DNA from: DASWHX01 sp036397995
Lineage (GTDB): Bacteria > Bacteroidota > Bacteroidia > Cytophagales > Cyclobacteriaceae
Direction: 5' to 3'
Assembly (NCBI GenBank): GCA_036397995.1
Contig: DASWHX010000010.1
Span: 1 to 23,112 of the forward strand
DNA length: 23,112 bases
The notes under the pieces are model-generated. The model saw only the letters and a list, made by a program, of their open reading frames with translations, ran no database searches and was not told the origin of the DNA. A program made the position numbers and the translations under genes. Shown here one piece after another: positions 5,967 through 14,625 of the stretch (position 1 is its first letter; each line of letters opens with the position of its first letter).

Positions 5967-8966
5967 CTACTTAAACTCTTGTTTCCACCTGCTATAATTT
6001 GCCTCCATTATCGTATAATCCCGCGCATTCAATAATTCTTTTAAAATAATCATGCCCTGATCAGCATAATTATCAAATCCTCTTTTCAGGCATTCCTTTA
6101 CGTAGTTTTCCCAAAGTAATTCAGACCTGTTATTATACTGAACAGCTTCTACCAGTAAAGAATAAGAAGTAAATTCATCGGGATGATTTTTACTGAAATA
6201 ATTTACCGCCCTGATAATTCCCGGGACAAAAAATGGATTTCCGAATCCTAACAATTCATATTCCGCAGACGCAGACACCGTATCATTCATTTCTTCCGCG
6301 TGTACACTACGCAAATATCTCTTTAAAGACGGCAATTCGCCCTTAATGTTACTGTTGAATAAAGATATATCCACTTCAGTAATGCTTCCATGTCTCAGAG
6401 ACACTTCCACAGCCTTCGATAACAATTTATATTCTTCTTTCCAGGAGTCATTTGTAACCGTCAGGTTTGCTAATTCATTTTGAGCTTCCATAAACTTCAT
6501 GTTTTGGAATAATTCCCAGGCGCGATCCAGCGTAAGTCTTTCCGGATAAGCCTGATTCTCAAAACTCAGAAGAGCATCTCTTCTTTCCTCTGAGGAAAGT
6601 TCATCTTCTCGATATCTTAGAAACTGATACTTAATTCGATCGTCAAAAAACATCAGGCTGTCTTTGGGAGTGTCAAGAATCTGGAGCATAGCTGTTGCGA
6701 CAGTTTCGCGCCCATTTATTTTTTGTAGCAGTTTCCAGCTTTCCCTTGCTTCTTCAAGATTGCCGTCTTCGGTGAGGGCCACTGACTTATTTAAGAGACT
6801 TCCTGAAAGTTGACTTTGAAAAGCATAATCGAAATATTTGGCAGCTACATCCCAGGCATTGTTTCTCATGGCAATAAGCCCAATTGTATTATAATAAAAT
6901 CCAGCTTTTAATAAGTTATTTGCAGCCAATGACTTTAGTATGGAAATGCTTTTATCAATCCGGTTATTTTTCAACATTCCCAAAGCAAGTATATATTGAA
7001 TTTCATCCGAATATCTTGAATTCTCAGGCTTATTGCTCAAAGAGTCCATCACAGCAATGAAGGCATCATCTCCTTGAATAAATGAGTTCATCCCAAAGTT
7101 TATTAATTGTGATGAAGACACGAGCCCAAGAATGGAGTCAGAAGGAAATTGAGGTACATAATTTCCCGTTTTTTGGTTTTGGTTTAGAAGTGTGGAGTAA
7201 TTTATTTCAGAAATTTCATTCCCTTTGAGGTAATAAGATTCTCGTAATGAATCTGGATCTAATTGCCAATTGTTTTCAGCCACCATTGCCAGCAGATTGT
7301 TTTTTCCGAGTCTTTCAGAAATTTTGAAAGCAGTTGCCTGATCGAAGAGAATTGCGGCCGAATCAAGAATTTCTGTTTGCCGGAATGCAAGTCCTGCATT
7401 TACCATCAGCGGACCACTTTTTGGAAATTGGTCAAGACCATCCCTTAGAGCGAATAATCCATTTAGAAATTGACCGTTAGCCATCAGCGTATTGCTCACA
7501 TTTATATAGGCATATTCAGTAGGTCGTTTTTTAATTGCCTGTTCGTAGAAATATATCGCGGTTACGTCATTGCCTTGTTTTGAAGCGAGGGAAGCAAGAG
7601 CATAATTAGACCGGTGATTTTGATAACCGTAATCGCTCCCAAGTTTGTAATATTGCTCCGCCAGGTAGTATTCACGTGTCGCGGTATATAAATCACCTAT
7701 GCCATTGTAATATCCCGATAAGGAATGATAAATCGGTACCTCAAAGTTCTCTTTTAGAAATAGAGCTGCTACAGCGATCAGACCGGCAAATCGAAAGGTG
7801 AAATAAGGCATGTTGGTTGGCTTGTAAATCACTTTGTATATCCCAGTCTTTTTGCCAAACAAGGCGCCAAAGTTGGCCAGTATATAAATGAAAAAGAAGA
7901 ACCCAAAACCCAAATGACCATAAATGATTACATCCTCTATTACTTCTAAAACAGGATCATTACCGGTAACGAATAAATATCCTGTTGTGGCTGTAGCAAT
8001 AATAGCTACTGACAAATAAAGCATTGGGCCCCAGGGATAGAAGGGGACGGCGTTCTTAAGAATTTCACTTCTGGTGATCAAACCCCAAAAGCCGATAGTG
8101 GAAGAAAGGATTAACAGAATATAAGGATTGATGTAGTAGAATTCCCAATCAATAACCCGGGTTTCATGAAGATATAGCATCATAATATTACCCAAATAGA
8201 AGGCGGTAATTACCAGAAAATGTCGCAGTGTATTTCTGCTAACTAAAGTTGTCGAAGATGTGAGCAGATAAATGAATGCGTTAATAATTTCATGAGAAAT
8301 CATCAGAATGAATGCCGCTGTGATAATCAAAACTCCAAGTATTCCATAATTGGTCAAATACAAAAAAGGGTGTTCGACCCCGGCGAAAAGATAAAACCCA
8401 AAACAACATGCTGTAACTAAAACGGCAAACACAAGCAGTCTTTTCCAATACAATGACTCTTTATTCATAGCATGGAAATAATAGCTGGTTGGGAGAAGAA
8501 TCAGGAAGACTATGATTAGGGGAATTCTATCAATTCTCCCAAAAATTTGCAAGTGCTCCAATTTGAGGTTGACCATAAAGATTATGAAAACTCCCATGGC
8601 AACGATGTACCAAAAACGACTTAGTTCGGTAACTGCTGATAAATAAAAAACAATTGATATAGCTATGAACAAACCGAAAATGTAGCTTCCCGGAAGATTG
8701 ACCTGCAGTTCAGAGCCCTGGAATTTCTGAAACACAACGAAATTTTCAGCTACTATGTTGAAATTGAAAAATCCCTTGGTGAAAGAATCGAAGGTTACTG
8801 CCAAAGGTTGTTTTATGTTTAGAACCTGCCAATCAATCACAAAACTTTCACCCCAAAGTATTCCTGTTATCAAAAAGGAAACTGATAAAATAAATACCAC
8901 AGCCAATAAGTTGATTGCTATCTTATAGGGTTTCTCCCAATCGTTCCAAAAAATTATATTCTGCAT
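5967..8966 (-). CDS. Large membrane protein with C-terminal TPR repeats
   Basis: 999 residues. The first ~405 are polytopic: about 11-13 hydrophobic segments, including a first helix at about 18-38. The remaining ~590 residues are helical and TPR-like; YNGIGDLYTATREYYLAEQYYKLG is a clear repeat unit (about 425-450) and YALASLASKQGNDVTAIYFYEQAIKKRP follows it. The TPR part should face one side of the membrane as a protein-binding scaffold. No enzyme motif was found. I do not recognise a named family; similar membrane-TPR proteins occur in Cytophagales. ATG at 8964-8966 starts 22 bases after the acyltransferase stop, so it is the last gene of the run beginning with the NUDIX gene. Function unknown. 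Confidence 0.88.
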   Translation of the reverse strand: MQNIIFWNDWEKPYKIAINLLAVVFILSVSFLITGILWGESFVIDWQVLNIKQPLAVTFDSFTKGFFNFNIVAENFVVFQKFQGSELQVNLPGSYIFGLFIAISIVFYLSAVTELSRFWYIVAMGVFIIFMVNLKLEHLQIFGRIDRIPLIIVFLILLPTSYYFHAMNKESLYWKRLLVFAVLVTACCFGFYLFAGVEHPFLYLTNYGILGVLIITAAFILMISHEIINAFIYLLTSSTTLVSRNTLRHFLVITAFYLGNIMMLYLHETRVIDWEFYYINPYILLILSSTIGFWGLITRSEILKNAVPFYPWGPMLYLSVAIIATATTGYLFVTGNDPVLEVIEDVIIYGHLGFGFFFFIYILANFGALFGKKTGIYKVIYKPTNMPYFTFRFAGLIAVAALFLKENFEVPIYHSLSGYYNGIGDLYTATREYYLAEQYYKLGSDYGYQNHRSNYALASLASKQGNDVTAIYFYEQAIKKRPTEYAYINVSNTLMANGQFLNGLFALRDGLDQFPKSGPLMVNAGLAFRQTEILDSAAILFDQATAFKISERLGKNNLLAMVAENNWQLDPDSLRESYYLKGNEISEINYSTLLNQNQKTGNYVPQFPSDSILGLVSSSQLINFGMNSFIQGDDAFIAVMDSLSNKPENSRYSDEIQYILALGMLKNNRIDKSISILKSLAANNLLKAGFYYNTIGLIAMRNNAWDVAAKYFDYAFQSQLSGSLLNKSVALTEDGNLEEARESWKLLQKINGRETVATAMLQILDTPKDSLMFFDDRIKYQFLRYREDELSSEERRDALLSFENQAYPERLTLDRAWELFQNMKFMEAQNELANLTVTNDSWKEEYKLLSKAVEVSLRHGSITEVDISLFNSNIKGELPSLKRYLRSVHAEEMNDTVSASAEYELLGFGNPFFVPGIIRAVNYFSKNHPDEFTSYSLLVEAVQYNNRSELLWENYVKECLKRGFDNYADQGMIILKELLNARDYTIMEANYSRWKQEFK

Positions 8967-8988
8967 GTCAATGATTTTCTTTCAAAGA

Positions 8989-9750
8989 TCATTCCTCACT
9001 TTTCTCAACTGTTTCCGTTTTTTGGGAAGGGAAGTATTTTTCAAGTTCTGTTTCGATGACTGAAAATACTTTTTCTTTTAATTTATCAACATCTGCCAGT
9101 GACATGCCCTCGGTAGAAATGGGTTCATGACAAATTAATTTTCCCTTTCGCCAATTAAAGAGATTTTCATTGTCGGGTAAAATTATCCAATTATAGGGTA
9201 TGGTTACGGGTACAACCGGGATTTGTTTTTCAATGGCAATCCGGAATGGGCCCTCTTTAAAGGCGGCCAATTTGGGCATTTTTGTGGTTTTTATTCCTCC
9301 TTCCGGGAAGATAACAATACTCTTTCCATGATCTATTGCGGCCTTAGCCTTTACCAAGGTATTGTATTTACTCTTCAGGCTATTTCTGTCAACTGTAATG
9401 TGGATTTTCCCATACATATACCCAAATAGTGGAATTCTTGCCATTGAATTTTTGCCTACGAAAATGAAAGGATGAGCAATAAGTCCACAGGTAGGAATAT
9501 CCAGATATGAAAAATGGTTGGGGCAAAAGACATATCGTTGGGTTCGGCTAAGCCGCTCACGGTATTCAACTTCCATAGGAATCCCCAATAAACCGAAAAC
9601 CCATTTAGCCCATACTCTATTCAAAACAAACACATACTTGTGCCACGATTTAATCTGTATGAGGATTAGAAAAAAAGGAAGCAGTACAATGAATCCGATT
9701 GTAAAAACTACAAGCCCATATCCTGTGTAGATATACCGTACGATTTTCAT
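8989..9750 (-). CDS. plsC: 1-acyl-sn-glycerol-3-phosphate acyltransferase, PlsC family
   Basis: Membrane-bound acyltransferase that adds the second acyl chain to lysophosphatidate to make phosphatidic acid; related members acylate other lysolipids. 253 residues. A hydrophobic N-terminal region (about 8-32) anchors it. The catalytic NHFSYLD motif is His79-X4-Asp84. Further family blocks are present: FVGKNSMARIPLFG (97-110), an Arg at DRN (121-123) in block III, and the phosphate-binding block FPEGG (148-152), then VPVTI. The C-terminal tail is charged. ATG at 9748-9750 lies 17 bases after the M24 peptidase stop, within the same run of genes. plsC is the usual name, but ornithine-lipid or flavolipin acyltransferase roles remain possible because Bacteroidota carry several paralogues. 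Confidence 0.87.
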   Translation of the reverse strand: MKIVRYIYTGYGLVVFTIGFIVLLPFFLILIQIKSWHKYVFVLNRVWAKWVFGLLGIPMEVEYRERLSRTQRYVFCPNHFSYLDIPTCGLIAHPFIFVGKNSMARIPLFGYMYGKIHITVDRNSLKSKYNTLVKAKAAIDHGKSIVIFPEGGIKTTKMPKLAAFKEGPFRIAIEKQIPVVPVTIPYNWIILPDNENLFNWRKGKLICHEPISTEGMSLADVDKLKEKVFSVIETELEKYFPSQKTETVEKSEE

Positions 9751-9767
9751 TTTATTTTCAGGGAATC

Positions 9768-11117
9768 CTAATCACCGAGAATCGTGCCGGCGCTACCGGG
9801 GATTAAAATCAATTTTTTCTGTCTGCCGTTAATATACTTTACCGTCTTTCCATCAAAGAAGGCATCTTCTTCCAACATTATCCGAATCTCTTTTTTCCAC
9901 TCTTCAACATAGTAAGCATTGTTCAGTTCTATGGAATAAGCAGTATTTGGATACAACGGATAATCCCCTGTGACGGGCACGCCCCCTTGTTGATCCCAGA
10001 GTCCAATGGTTGGGCCCGCGGCGTGACCATGAAAACCAATTGGATGTGTATAAATAGTGGCTTTCAATGCGGCGTCTTTTGCTTCCTTCAGAGATTTCGA
10101 CAGGATCTCATTACCTGTTTTGCCGGTTTGAAAATTGGCAGTGAAAATTTCCTGAAGTTTATTACCGGCTTCAAACGCTTTCTTCAGATAATCGGGAGCA
10201 TCAGTTTCTCCGGGCCTCAACACATAAGCATGTTCCTGGGTGTCAGTATTAAGTCTCAAATAAGTAATTCCAAAATCCACATGCAGTAAATCACCAGGCT
10301 GAATCACATTATTATCCGGCCGGCTGCTAAATGTCCTGAGGTGATCAAACGATTCCGGATCTGCCCGTTGAATGGAAACCGAAGGATGGAACCAGGTAAC
10401 CAATTTCAATTCGCGTATACGTTCCCTGAACCACCAAACCAAATCGTCTGTAGTAGTTATCCCCGGATGAATTACGTTTGAAGAGAAGCCTTCCCTGATA
10501 ACCTGGTGAGCTATCGCACAAATTTGCTGATATACTATCATTTCTGATTGAGTGCGCGTTTCCAGCCATCCAATGGCGAGCCGCTCTGCACTTACTACCT
10601 TTTTATGACTTTCCCCGGGAAGCACTCTCATGAATGAATCAAATTCCGATGAAGTTAATCCGTCTGCCAATGCAAAATGCGCTGACTTATTTATTGCAAT
10701 TTTTTGAGGATTTTTTTCTGTAATTATTTCAACGACGCGCTGCCACTGATCTTCCTGTTTCTCAGGCTCCCAGGATCTCTTGAATTGAGTTCCAACATCA
10801 TAACGGGCAACTGCCAGCGTTTCAAGTTGCTTTTCAGGTCCAGGATCATACACGATTAAGACAGTTCTCCTGCGAGCAGCAAGCCATGTTGCCGGCAACA
10901 TCGTTTCGATTACCGGATCTTCATTGTATTCACGGGCAGCAATGATCCACATGTCTATTTGTTCCCTGCGCATAAGCTGTGGCAAAACGGTTTTGATTCT
11001 TTCCTCCAGCCATTTGTCAATAGTTGCAGCTCTCTCCTTCATGGAAAGAATAACCGGCATTTCCTGCGCTGAAATATTTGAGCAAATAAATAGCAACACA
11101 ATAAGAAATTTCCTCAT
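9768..11117 (-). CDS. Exported M24 family metallopeptidase (Xaa-Pro aminopeptidase-like)
   Basis: 449 residues with a signal peptide (MRKFLIVLLFICSNISAQ, cleavage probably after Ser/Ala-Gln), so it acts in the periplasm. The N-terminal half is a creatinase/prolidase N domain. The C-terminal pita-bread domain has the expected metal ligands: Asp281 (HVDFGI), Asp292 (NTDTQEHA), His365 (GFHGHAAGP), Glu397 (SIELNN) and Glu416/417 (MLEEDAFF). Full conservation suggests an active enzyme cutting after the N-terminal residue before proline, or a prolidase. The thioesterase stop and this ATG overlap as TAATG, indicating translational coupling. Exact substrate unknown. Confidence 0.9.
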   Translation of the reverse strand: MRKFLIVLLFICSNISAQEMPVILSMKERAATIDKWLEERIKTVLPQLMRREQIDMWIIAAREYNEDPVIETMLPATWLAARRRTVLIVYDPGPEKQLETLAVARYDVGTQFKRSWEPEKQEDQWQRVVEIITEKNPQKIAINKSAHFALADGLTSSEFDSFMRVLPGESHKKVVSAERLAIGWLETRTQSEMIVYQQICAIAHQVIREGFSSNVIHPGITTTDDLVWWFRERIRELKLVTWFHPSVSIQRADPESFDHLRTFSSRPDNNVIQPGDLLHVDFGITYLRLNTDTQEHAYVLRPGETDAPDYLKKAFEAGNKLQEIFTANFQTGKTGNEILSKSLKEAKDAALKATIYTHPIGFHGHAAGPTIGLWDQQGGVPVTGDYPLYPNTAYSIELNNAYYVEEWKKEIRIMLEEDAFFDGKTVKYINGRQKKLILIPGSAGTILGD

Positions 11118-11680
11118 TATAAATTGTCTTTAAGCGCAATAACACATCGTTCTTCATCAATTTTATTAATCATATCCTGCAGCTTCAGATTATTTTTCAC
11201 CGATGACATTTCCGTCTTTTGTTGTTTTTTGAGATACTTCCGGATAATGGCTTCCATAAATCTTCTTACTTCGTCCTGGGTTTCCAATATCAATTTGGGA
11301 ACAGTTGCCGGTTCATCATCTTCATCCTTAGCGACCATGGTGAAATACGAAGTGTTGGTATGTTTCACCATTCCCTGTTTTACATTTTCGGCAATCACCT
11401 TTATGCCTACAACCAGGGAGGTATTTCCAACGTAATTTACGCGTGCTTTCAGAAACACCAGGTCCCCTACTTCAACAGGCTGGAGAAAATCCACTGTATC
11501 CACGGAAACGGTAACACAATAAGCGCCGGCATGTTTACTTGCACAGGCATATGCTGCCTTATCCATCAGAGACAAAAGTATGCCACCATGAATCTTACCT
11601 CCAAAATTAGCATAGGAAGGAATCATGAGTTCTGTAATCGTGGTTTCAGAATAACGGCTTGGTTTGGCGAAATTTTCCAT
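11117..11680 (-). CDS. Acyl-CoA thioesterase, hotdog fold (YciA/BFIT-like)
   Basis: 187-residue cytoplasmic acyl-CoA hydrolase. The hotdog signature NFGGKIHGGILLSLMD (25-40) holds the catalytic Asp40 with Asn25 and His31, and SVDTVDFLQPVEVGDLVFLKARVNYVG is the typical central strand region. The C-terminal ~55 residues are a charged helical tail rich in Lys/Glu that is longer than in YciA. It starts 45 bases after the MATE gene and overlaps the M24 gene by one base (TAATG). In context, with PlsC downstream, a role in acyl-CoA pool control is plausible but not shown. Confidence 0.9.
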   Translation of the reverse strand: MENFAKPSRYSETTITELMIPSYANFGGKIHGGILLSLMDKAAYACASKHAGAYCVTVSVDTVDFLQPVEVGDLVFLKARVNYVGNTSLVVGIKVIAENVKQGMVKHTNTSYFTMVAKDEDDEPATVPKLILETQDEVRRFMEAIIRKYLKKQQKTEMSSVKNNLKLQDMINKIDEERCVIALKDNL

Positions 11681-11724
11681 GGATTTAATGTTTCAATTTC
11701 AATTTTGAATATAGCAAAAAATTA

Positions 11725-13095
11725 TTAGCCTTTTCGATTTGTCGCCGCTTGTGAGCCTATCATTTTCTTTGTAAGATGATTGAATCTTAGAAATAACAAA
11801 ATTCCGGCAACACTGAGACCTGATAGCAGGCCAATCCAAATTCCTACTACCCCCAAATCAAGGTAAAATCCCAATATGTATCCCATCGGCAAGGCAAAAA
11901 TCCAATAGGCCATAAAAGTAATAATAGTTGGAATTTTTACATCCGCCATTCCCCGGAGCGCGCCCAAACCCACTACCTGAACGCCATCAGAAATCTGGAA
12001 GAATCCTGCTACCACAAGTAATGATGTTGCAATTTGAATTACTTCCGTATCATCAATATAAAGTGTTGGCAGGAAGTGCCTTCCGAAGATAAATATCATA
12101 GCCCACATTGACATAAATAAAATTGTCATAAAGAATATGGTGAATCCGGCAGTTCGCATTACCGGAAGATCTTTTCTGCCAAGCTGGTTACCAACACGGA
12201 TAGTTGCCGCCGCCGAAAGACCTGTTGCCATCATATAACTTATCGATGCCAGGTTAATTGCAATTTGATGTGCCGCCAGCGCATTAGCTCCAAACCATCC
12301 CACCATTATGGCGGCGAATCCAAAGGCGCTAACTTCAAAAAGAAATTGAAATCCTGCGGGTATGCCGATTCTCAACATTCTCCGGAACAAATCTTTGCTG
12401 TAACTCCCAAAGTGAAATCCTTCAGCTTTGAAAGGAATGAACCGCGGTCGGTAAAAGACGTAAGCAAACATCAACCCGGCCATTACTATCCTGCTTATTA
12501 AAGTAGCGATACCTGCTCCATTCAAGCCCAGAGGATCGAATCCAAATTTGCCAAAAATCAGGATGTAATTCAATCCGACATTAAGCAAATTTGCCGCGAG
12601 GCTGATAAACATCGCCTGGCGGGTAAGAGAGAGTCCTTCGGCAAACTGACGGTAGGTTTGAAATATCATCAGCGGGATGATCGAAAAGGTGATTATATAC
12701 AGGTAAGGAATGGATTGAATCACTACTTGCTCCGGTTGATTAAGAAAAAACAGAATTCTACCACCAACCATTACAAGTATTACGATCAAAATTGACGCAA
12801 TTACATTAATAGCAAATCCATGCCGTAGTACTTTTCCTCCCTGAGTAGTATTACCCTCACCGTCCGCGGCAGCAACCAGGGGTGTGATGGCGTAACTGAT
12901 TCCCAAACCAAAGGTCATCACCAGGTAAAAGATTACATTGCCCAGGGCCGCCGCTGCAAGAGGTTCAGCGCCAAGGTGCCCCACCATGACGCTGTCAGCA
13001 ACCCCAACCATAACATGGCCGAGTTGGCTGAGCATGACAGGATAGCCAAGAGTGAAGTTCTTCTTAAAATGTTCTATGTATTTTTCCCCTACCAT
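11725..13095 (-). CDS. MATE family efflux transporter
   Basis: 456 residues with about 12 hydrophobic helices in two similar halves, the NorM/DinF-type multidrug and toxin extrusion fold. Recognisable parts: LSQLGHVMVGVADSVMVGHLGAEPLAAAALGN near the N-terminus (18-49) and SAFGFAAIMVGWFGANALAAHQIAINLAS in the middle, the two equivalent helix 1/7 regions. These exporters couple substrate extrusion to Na+ or H+. The substrate is unknown. It overlaps the end of the NUDIX gene by 7 bases and starts with ATG 13093-13095, so it is translated from the same transcript. Confidence 0.94.
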   Translation of the reverse strand: MVGEKYIEHFKKNFTLGYPVMLSQLGHVMVGVADSVMVGHLGAEPLAAAALGNVIFYLVMTFGLGISYAITPLVAAADGEGNTTQGGKVLRHGFAINVIASILIVILVMVGGRILFFLNQPEQVVIQSIPYLYIITFSIIPLMIFQTYRQFAEGLSLTRQAMFISLAANLLNVGLNYILIFGKFGFDPLGLNGAGIATLISRIVMAGLMFAYVFYRPRFIPFKAEGFHFGSYSKDLFRRMLRIGIPAGFQFLFEVSAFGFAAIMVGWFGANALAAHQIAINLASISYMMATGLSAAATIRVGNQLGRKDLPVMRTAGFTIFFMTILFMSMWAMIFIFGRHFLPTLYIDDTEVIQIATSLLVVAGFFQISDGVQVVGLGALRGMADVKIPTIITFMAYWIFALPMGYILGFYLDLGVVGIWIGLLSGLSVAGILLFLRFNHLTKKMIGSQAATNRKG

Positions 13096-13640
13096 CTTTT
13101 GAGTCTGGCAACGGTAAGGATACCTGCCACGCTTATACTATCTGTAATTTCTCCAGTTGAAACCATACTCAATACATCGGAGAAAGGCAGCCTTTTTACT
13201 TCAAGGCCATATTCTGTCTCATCAAGCTGCGCTTGTTCCTGGGTTAAGTTCTCGGCCAGGTAAATGATGGCTTCTTCATCAGACACAGAATTACTTAAAT
13301 GCATCCGTTGGATTTCTTTCCAATTGCCGGCTACCAAACCTGTTTCTTCTTTGAGTTCGCGTTTTGCCGCCTCCAGGTAATCACCACCAATGATACCCCC
13401 ACCTTCAGGTATTTCCCATGAAAACTGATTCAACGGATACCGGTATTGACCCACCAGCCAGGTATAATTTTCTTCATCAATCGGGATTATTCCCACGGCC
13501 ACATTTTTAAAATGGATTTTACCATAAATTCCATCATTACCGGAAGGATTTATCACTTTATGGTCTTCTACACAAATCCAATTGTTCTCATACACTATGC
13601 TTCCGGAGATCTTTTTCCAGGGATTTACTGCCTTTTTCAT
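13089..13640 (-). CDS. NUDIX hydrolase, ADP-ribose pyrophosphatase-like
   Basis: 183-residue hydrolase that cleaves nucleoside diphosphate-linked compounds; the sequence before the box (GQYRYPLNQFSWEIPEGG) is typical of ADP-ribose/ADP-sugar pyrophosphatases. The Nudix box is at 80-102: the catalytic REL-EETGL part (94-102, RELKEETGL) is intact, but the first Glu of GX5E is Gly86. ATG at 13638-13640 is preferred over a TTG three codons upstream. It is the first gene of the left-running set, divergent from rnhB with 58 bases between. Confidence 0.9.
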   Translation of the reverse strand: MKKAVNPWKKISGSIVYENNWICVEDHKVINPSGNDGIYGKIHFKNVAVGIIPIDEENYTWLVGQYRYPLNQFSWEIPEGGGIIGGDYLEAAKRELKEETGLVAGNWKEIQRMHLSNSVSDEEAIIYLAENLTQEQAQLDETEYGLEVKRLPFSDVLSMVSTGEITDSISVAGILTVARLKRW

Positions 13641-13698
13641 AGTCGACAAAAGTAGCCAATCTTTTCAGAAGTGATTGTTGCAATTTATATTTGTTGTG

Positions 13699-14298
13699 AT
13701 GCTGGCATCTTTTCATTCTAAGAATACTTTGGAAGCAGGCTGTGATGAAGCCGGAAGAGGATGCCTGGCGGGTCCGGTTTTCGCTTCCGCAGTAATTCTT
13801 ACTCAGGATTATTTTCATGAAGATTTGAACGACTCCAAACAATTATCCCGTAAAAAAAGAGAGAGATTAAGGATTGAAATTGAAGCAAACGCGATTGCCT
13901 GGGCAATCGGCATTGCTGATAACAATGAGATTGATGAAATCAATATCCTTAATGCCAGTTACCTGGCAATGCACCGTGCCATTGAACAGCTGAAACCCCA
14001 GCCACAATTATTATTGGTAGATGGCAATCGCTTCAATCCATATCCGGGAATTAATCATTTGTGCATTGTAAAAGGGGATGCAACATTTGCAAGTATCGCC
14101 GCCGCTTCAATATTAGCAAAGGAGTACAGGGATGAATTTATGCGTGCTCTTGCTGTGATGCATCCGGAATATATATGGGATAGGAACGTAGGGTATCCTA
14201 CTGAAGAACATAGAAATGCAATTCGTTCTGTTGGAATAACGCCTTTTCACAGGAAAACTTTTCAGCTGCTTCCTGCTCAGTTCGAATTGTTTGAATAG
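13699..14298 (+). CDS. rnhB: Ribonuclease HII
   Basis: Removes RNA from RNA/DNA hybrids and excises single ribonucleotides in DNA. 199 residues. DEAGRG (16-21) supplies Asp16 and Glu17; Asp108 (LVDGN) and Asp127 (KGDATFASIAAASILAK) complete the DEDD centre; NDSKQLSRKKRE (44-55) is the family block. I start at ATG 13699-13701; TTG and GTG codons upstream add residues not typical of the family. A TATATTTG at 13686-13693 matches the -7 consensus, but only an imperfect TTTT lies about 20 bases upstream, and it would leave almost no leader. It is divergent from the NUDIX operon. Confidence 0.96.
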   Translation: MLASFHSKNTLEAGCDEAGRGCLAGPVFASAVILTQDYFHEDLNDSKQLSRKKRERLRIEIEANAIAWAIGIADNNEIDEINILNASYLAMHRAIEQLKPQPQLLLVDGNRFNPYPGINHLCIVKGDATFASIAAASILAKEYRDEFMRALAVMHPEYIWDRNVGYPTEEHRNAIRSVGITPFHRKTFQLLPAQFELFE

Positions 14299-14393
14299 AC
14301 CGCTGCGCCAATAAGTATTTCTTCCCTATATTTAAGGTGAATTAAATCCTAATTCAATATCCTGTAAAAAATTCGGCGTTAACTCTTAATCTC

Positions 14394-14619
14394 GTGGAAC
14401 CTAAATTTGATTATTTACCGCTTTTTCTGGTACTTGCCATAGCCTATCTGGTTCCAATTTCCCTGAAATGGATTAGGCTAACAAAAATTCCGTCCGTTTT
14501 GATGGCGGGGAAAAGAAATCCACATCCCTCACGGCGACACTCATTTAATTGAAGGGGACATTATTACCGTTATTGGTGACATGCATGCGATGGAAAAATT
14601 CCGGGAAAAATTCGAATAG
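14394..14619 (+). pseudogene. Internally deleted CPA2/KefB-type cation:proton antiporter with TrkA-C domain
   Basis: Two reading frames of one vanished gene. From GTG 14394 the frame reads EPKFDYLPLFLVLAIAYLVP, then about 18 residues ending KIPSVLMAG, an amphipathic N-terminal helix typical of monovalent cation:proton antiporters. The frame then runs into nonsense and stops at a TGA near 14553. From 14512 the next frame reads KEIHIPHGDTHLIEGD, then IITVIGDMHAMEKFREKFE and TAG at 14617. IPxGDTxLxxGDxIxVIGD is the classic TrkA-C/RCK_C domain end. A full gene would have ~600 residues, so more than 500 codons were lost at a junction near 14505-14512. It converges on the outer-membrane gene with a 6-base gap. 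Confidence 0.8.
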
Positions 14620-14625
14620 GTAAAA

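Noticed and set aside
14299..14393. Separate short gene between rnhB and the antiporter remnant
   Set aside because: No frame with a start and length beyond chance; it is likely the old upstream region of the antiporter gene.
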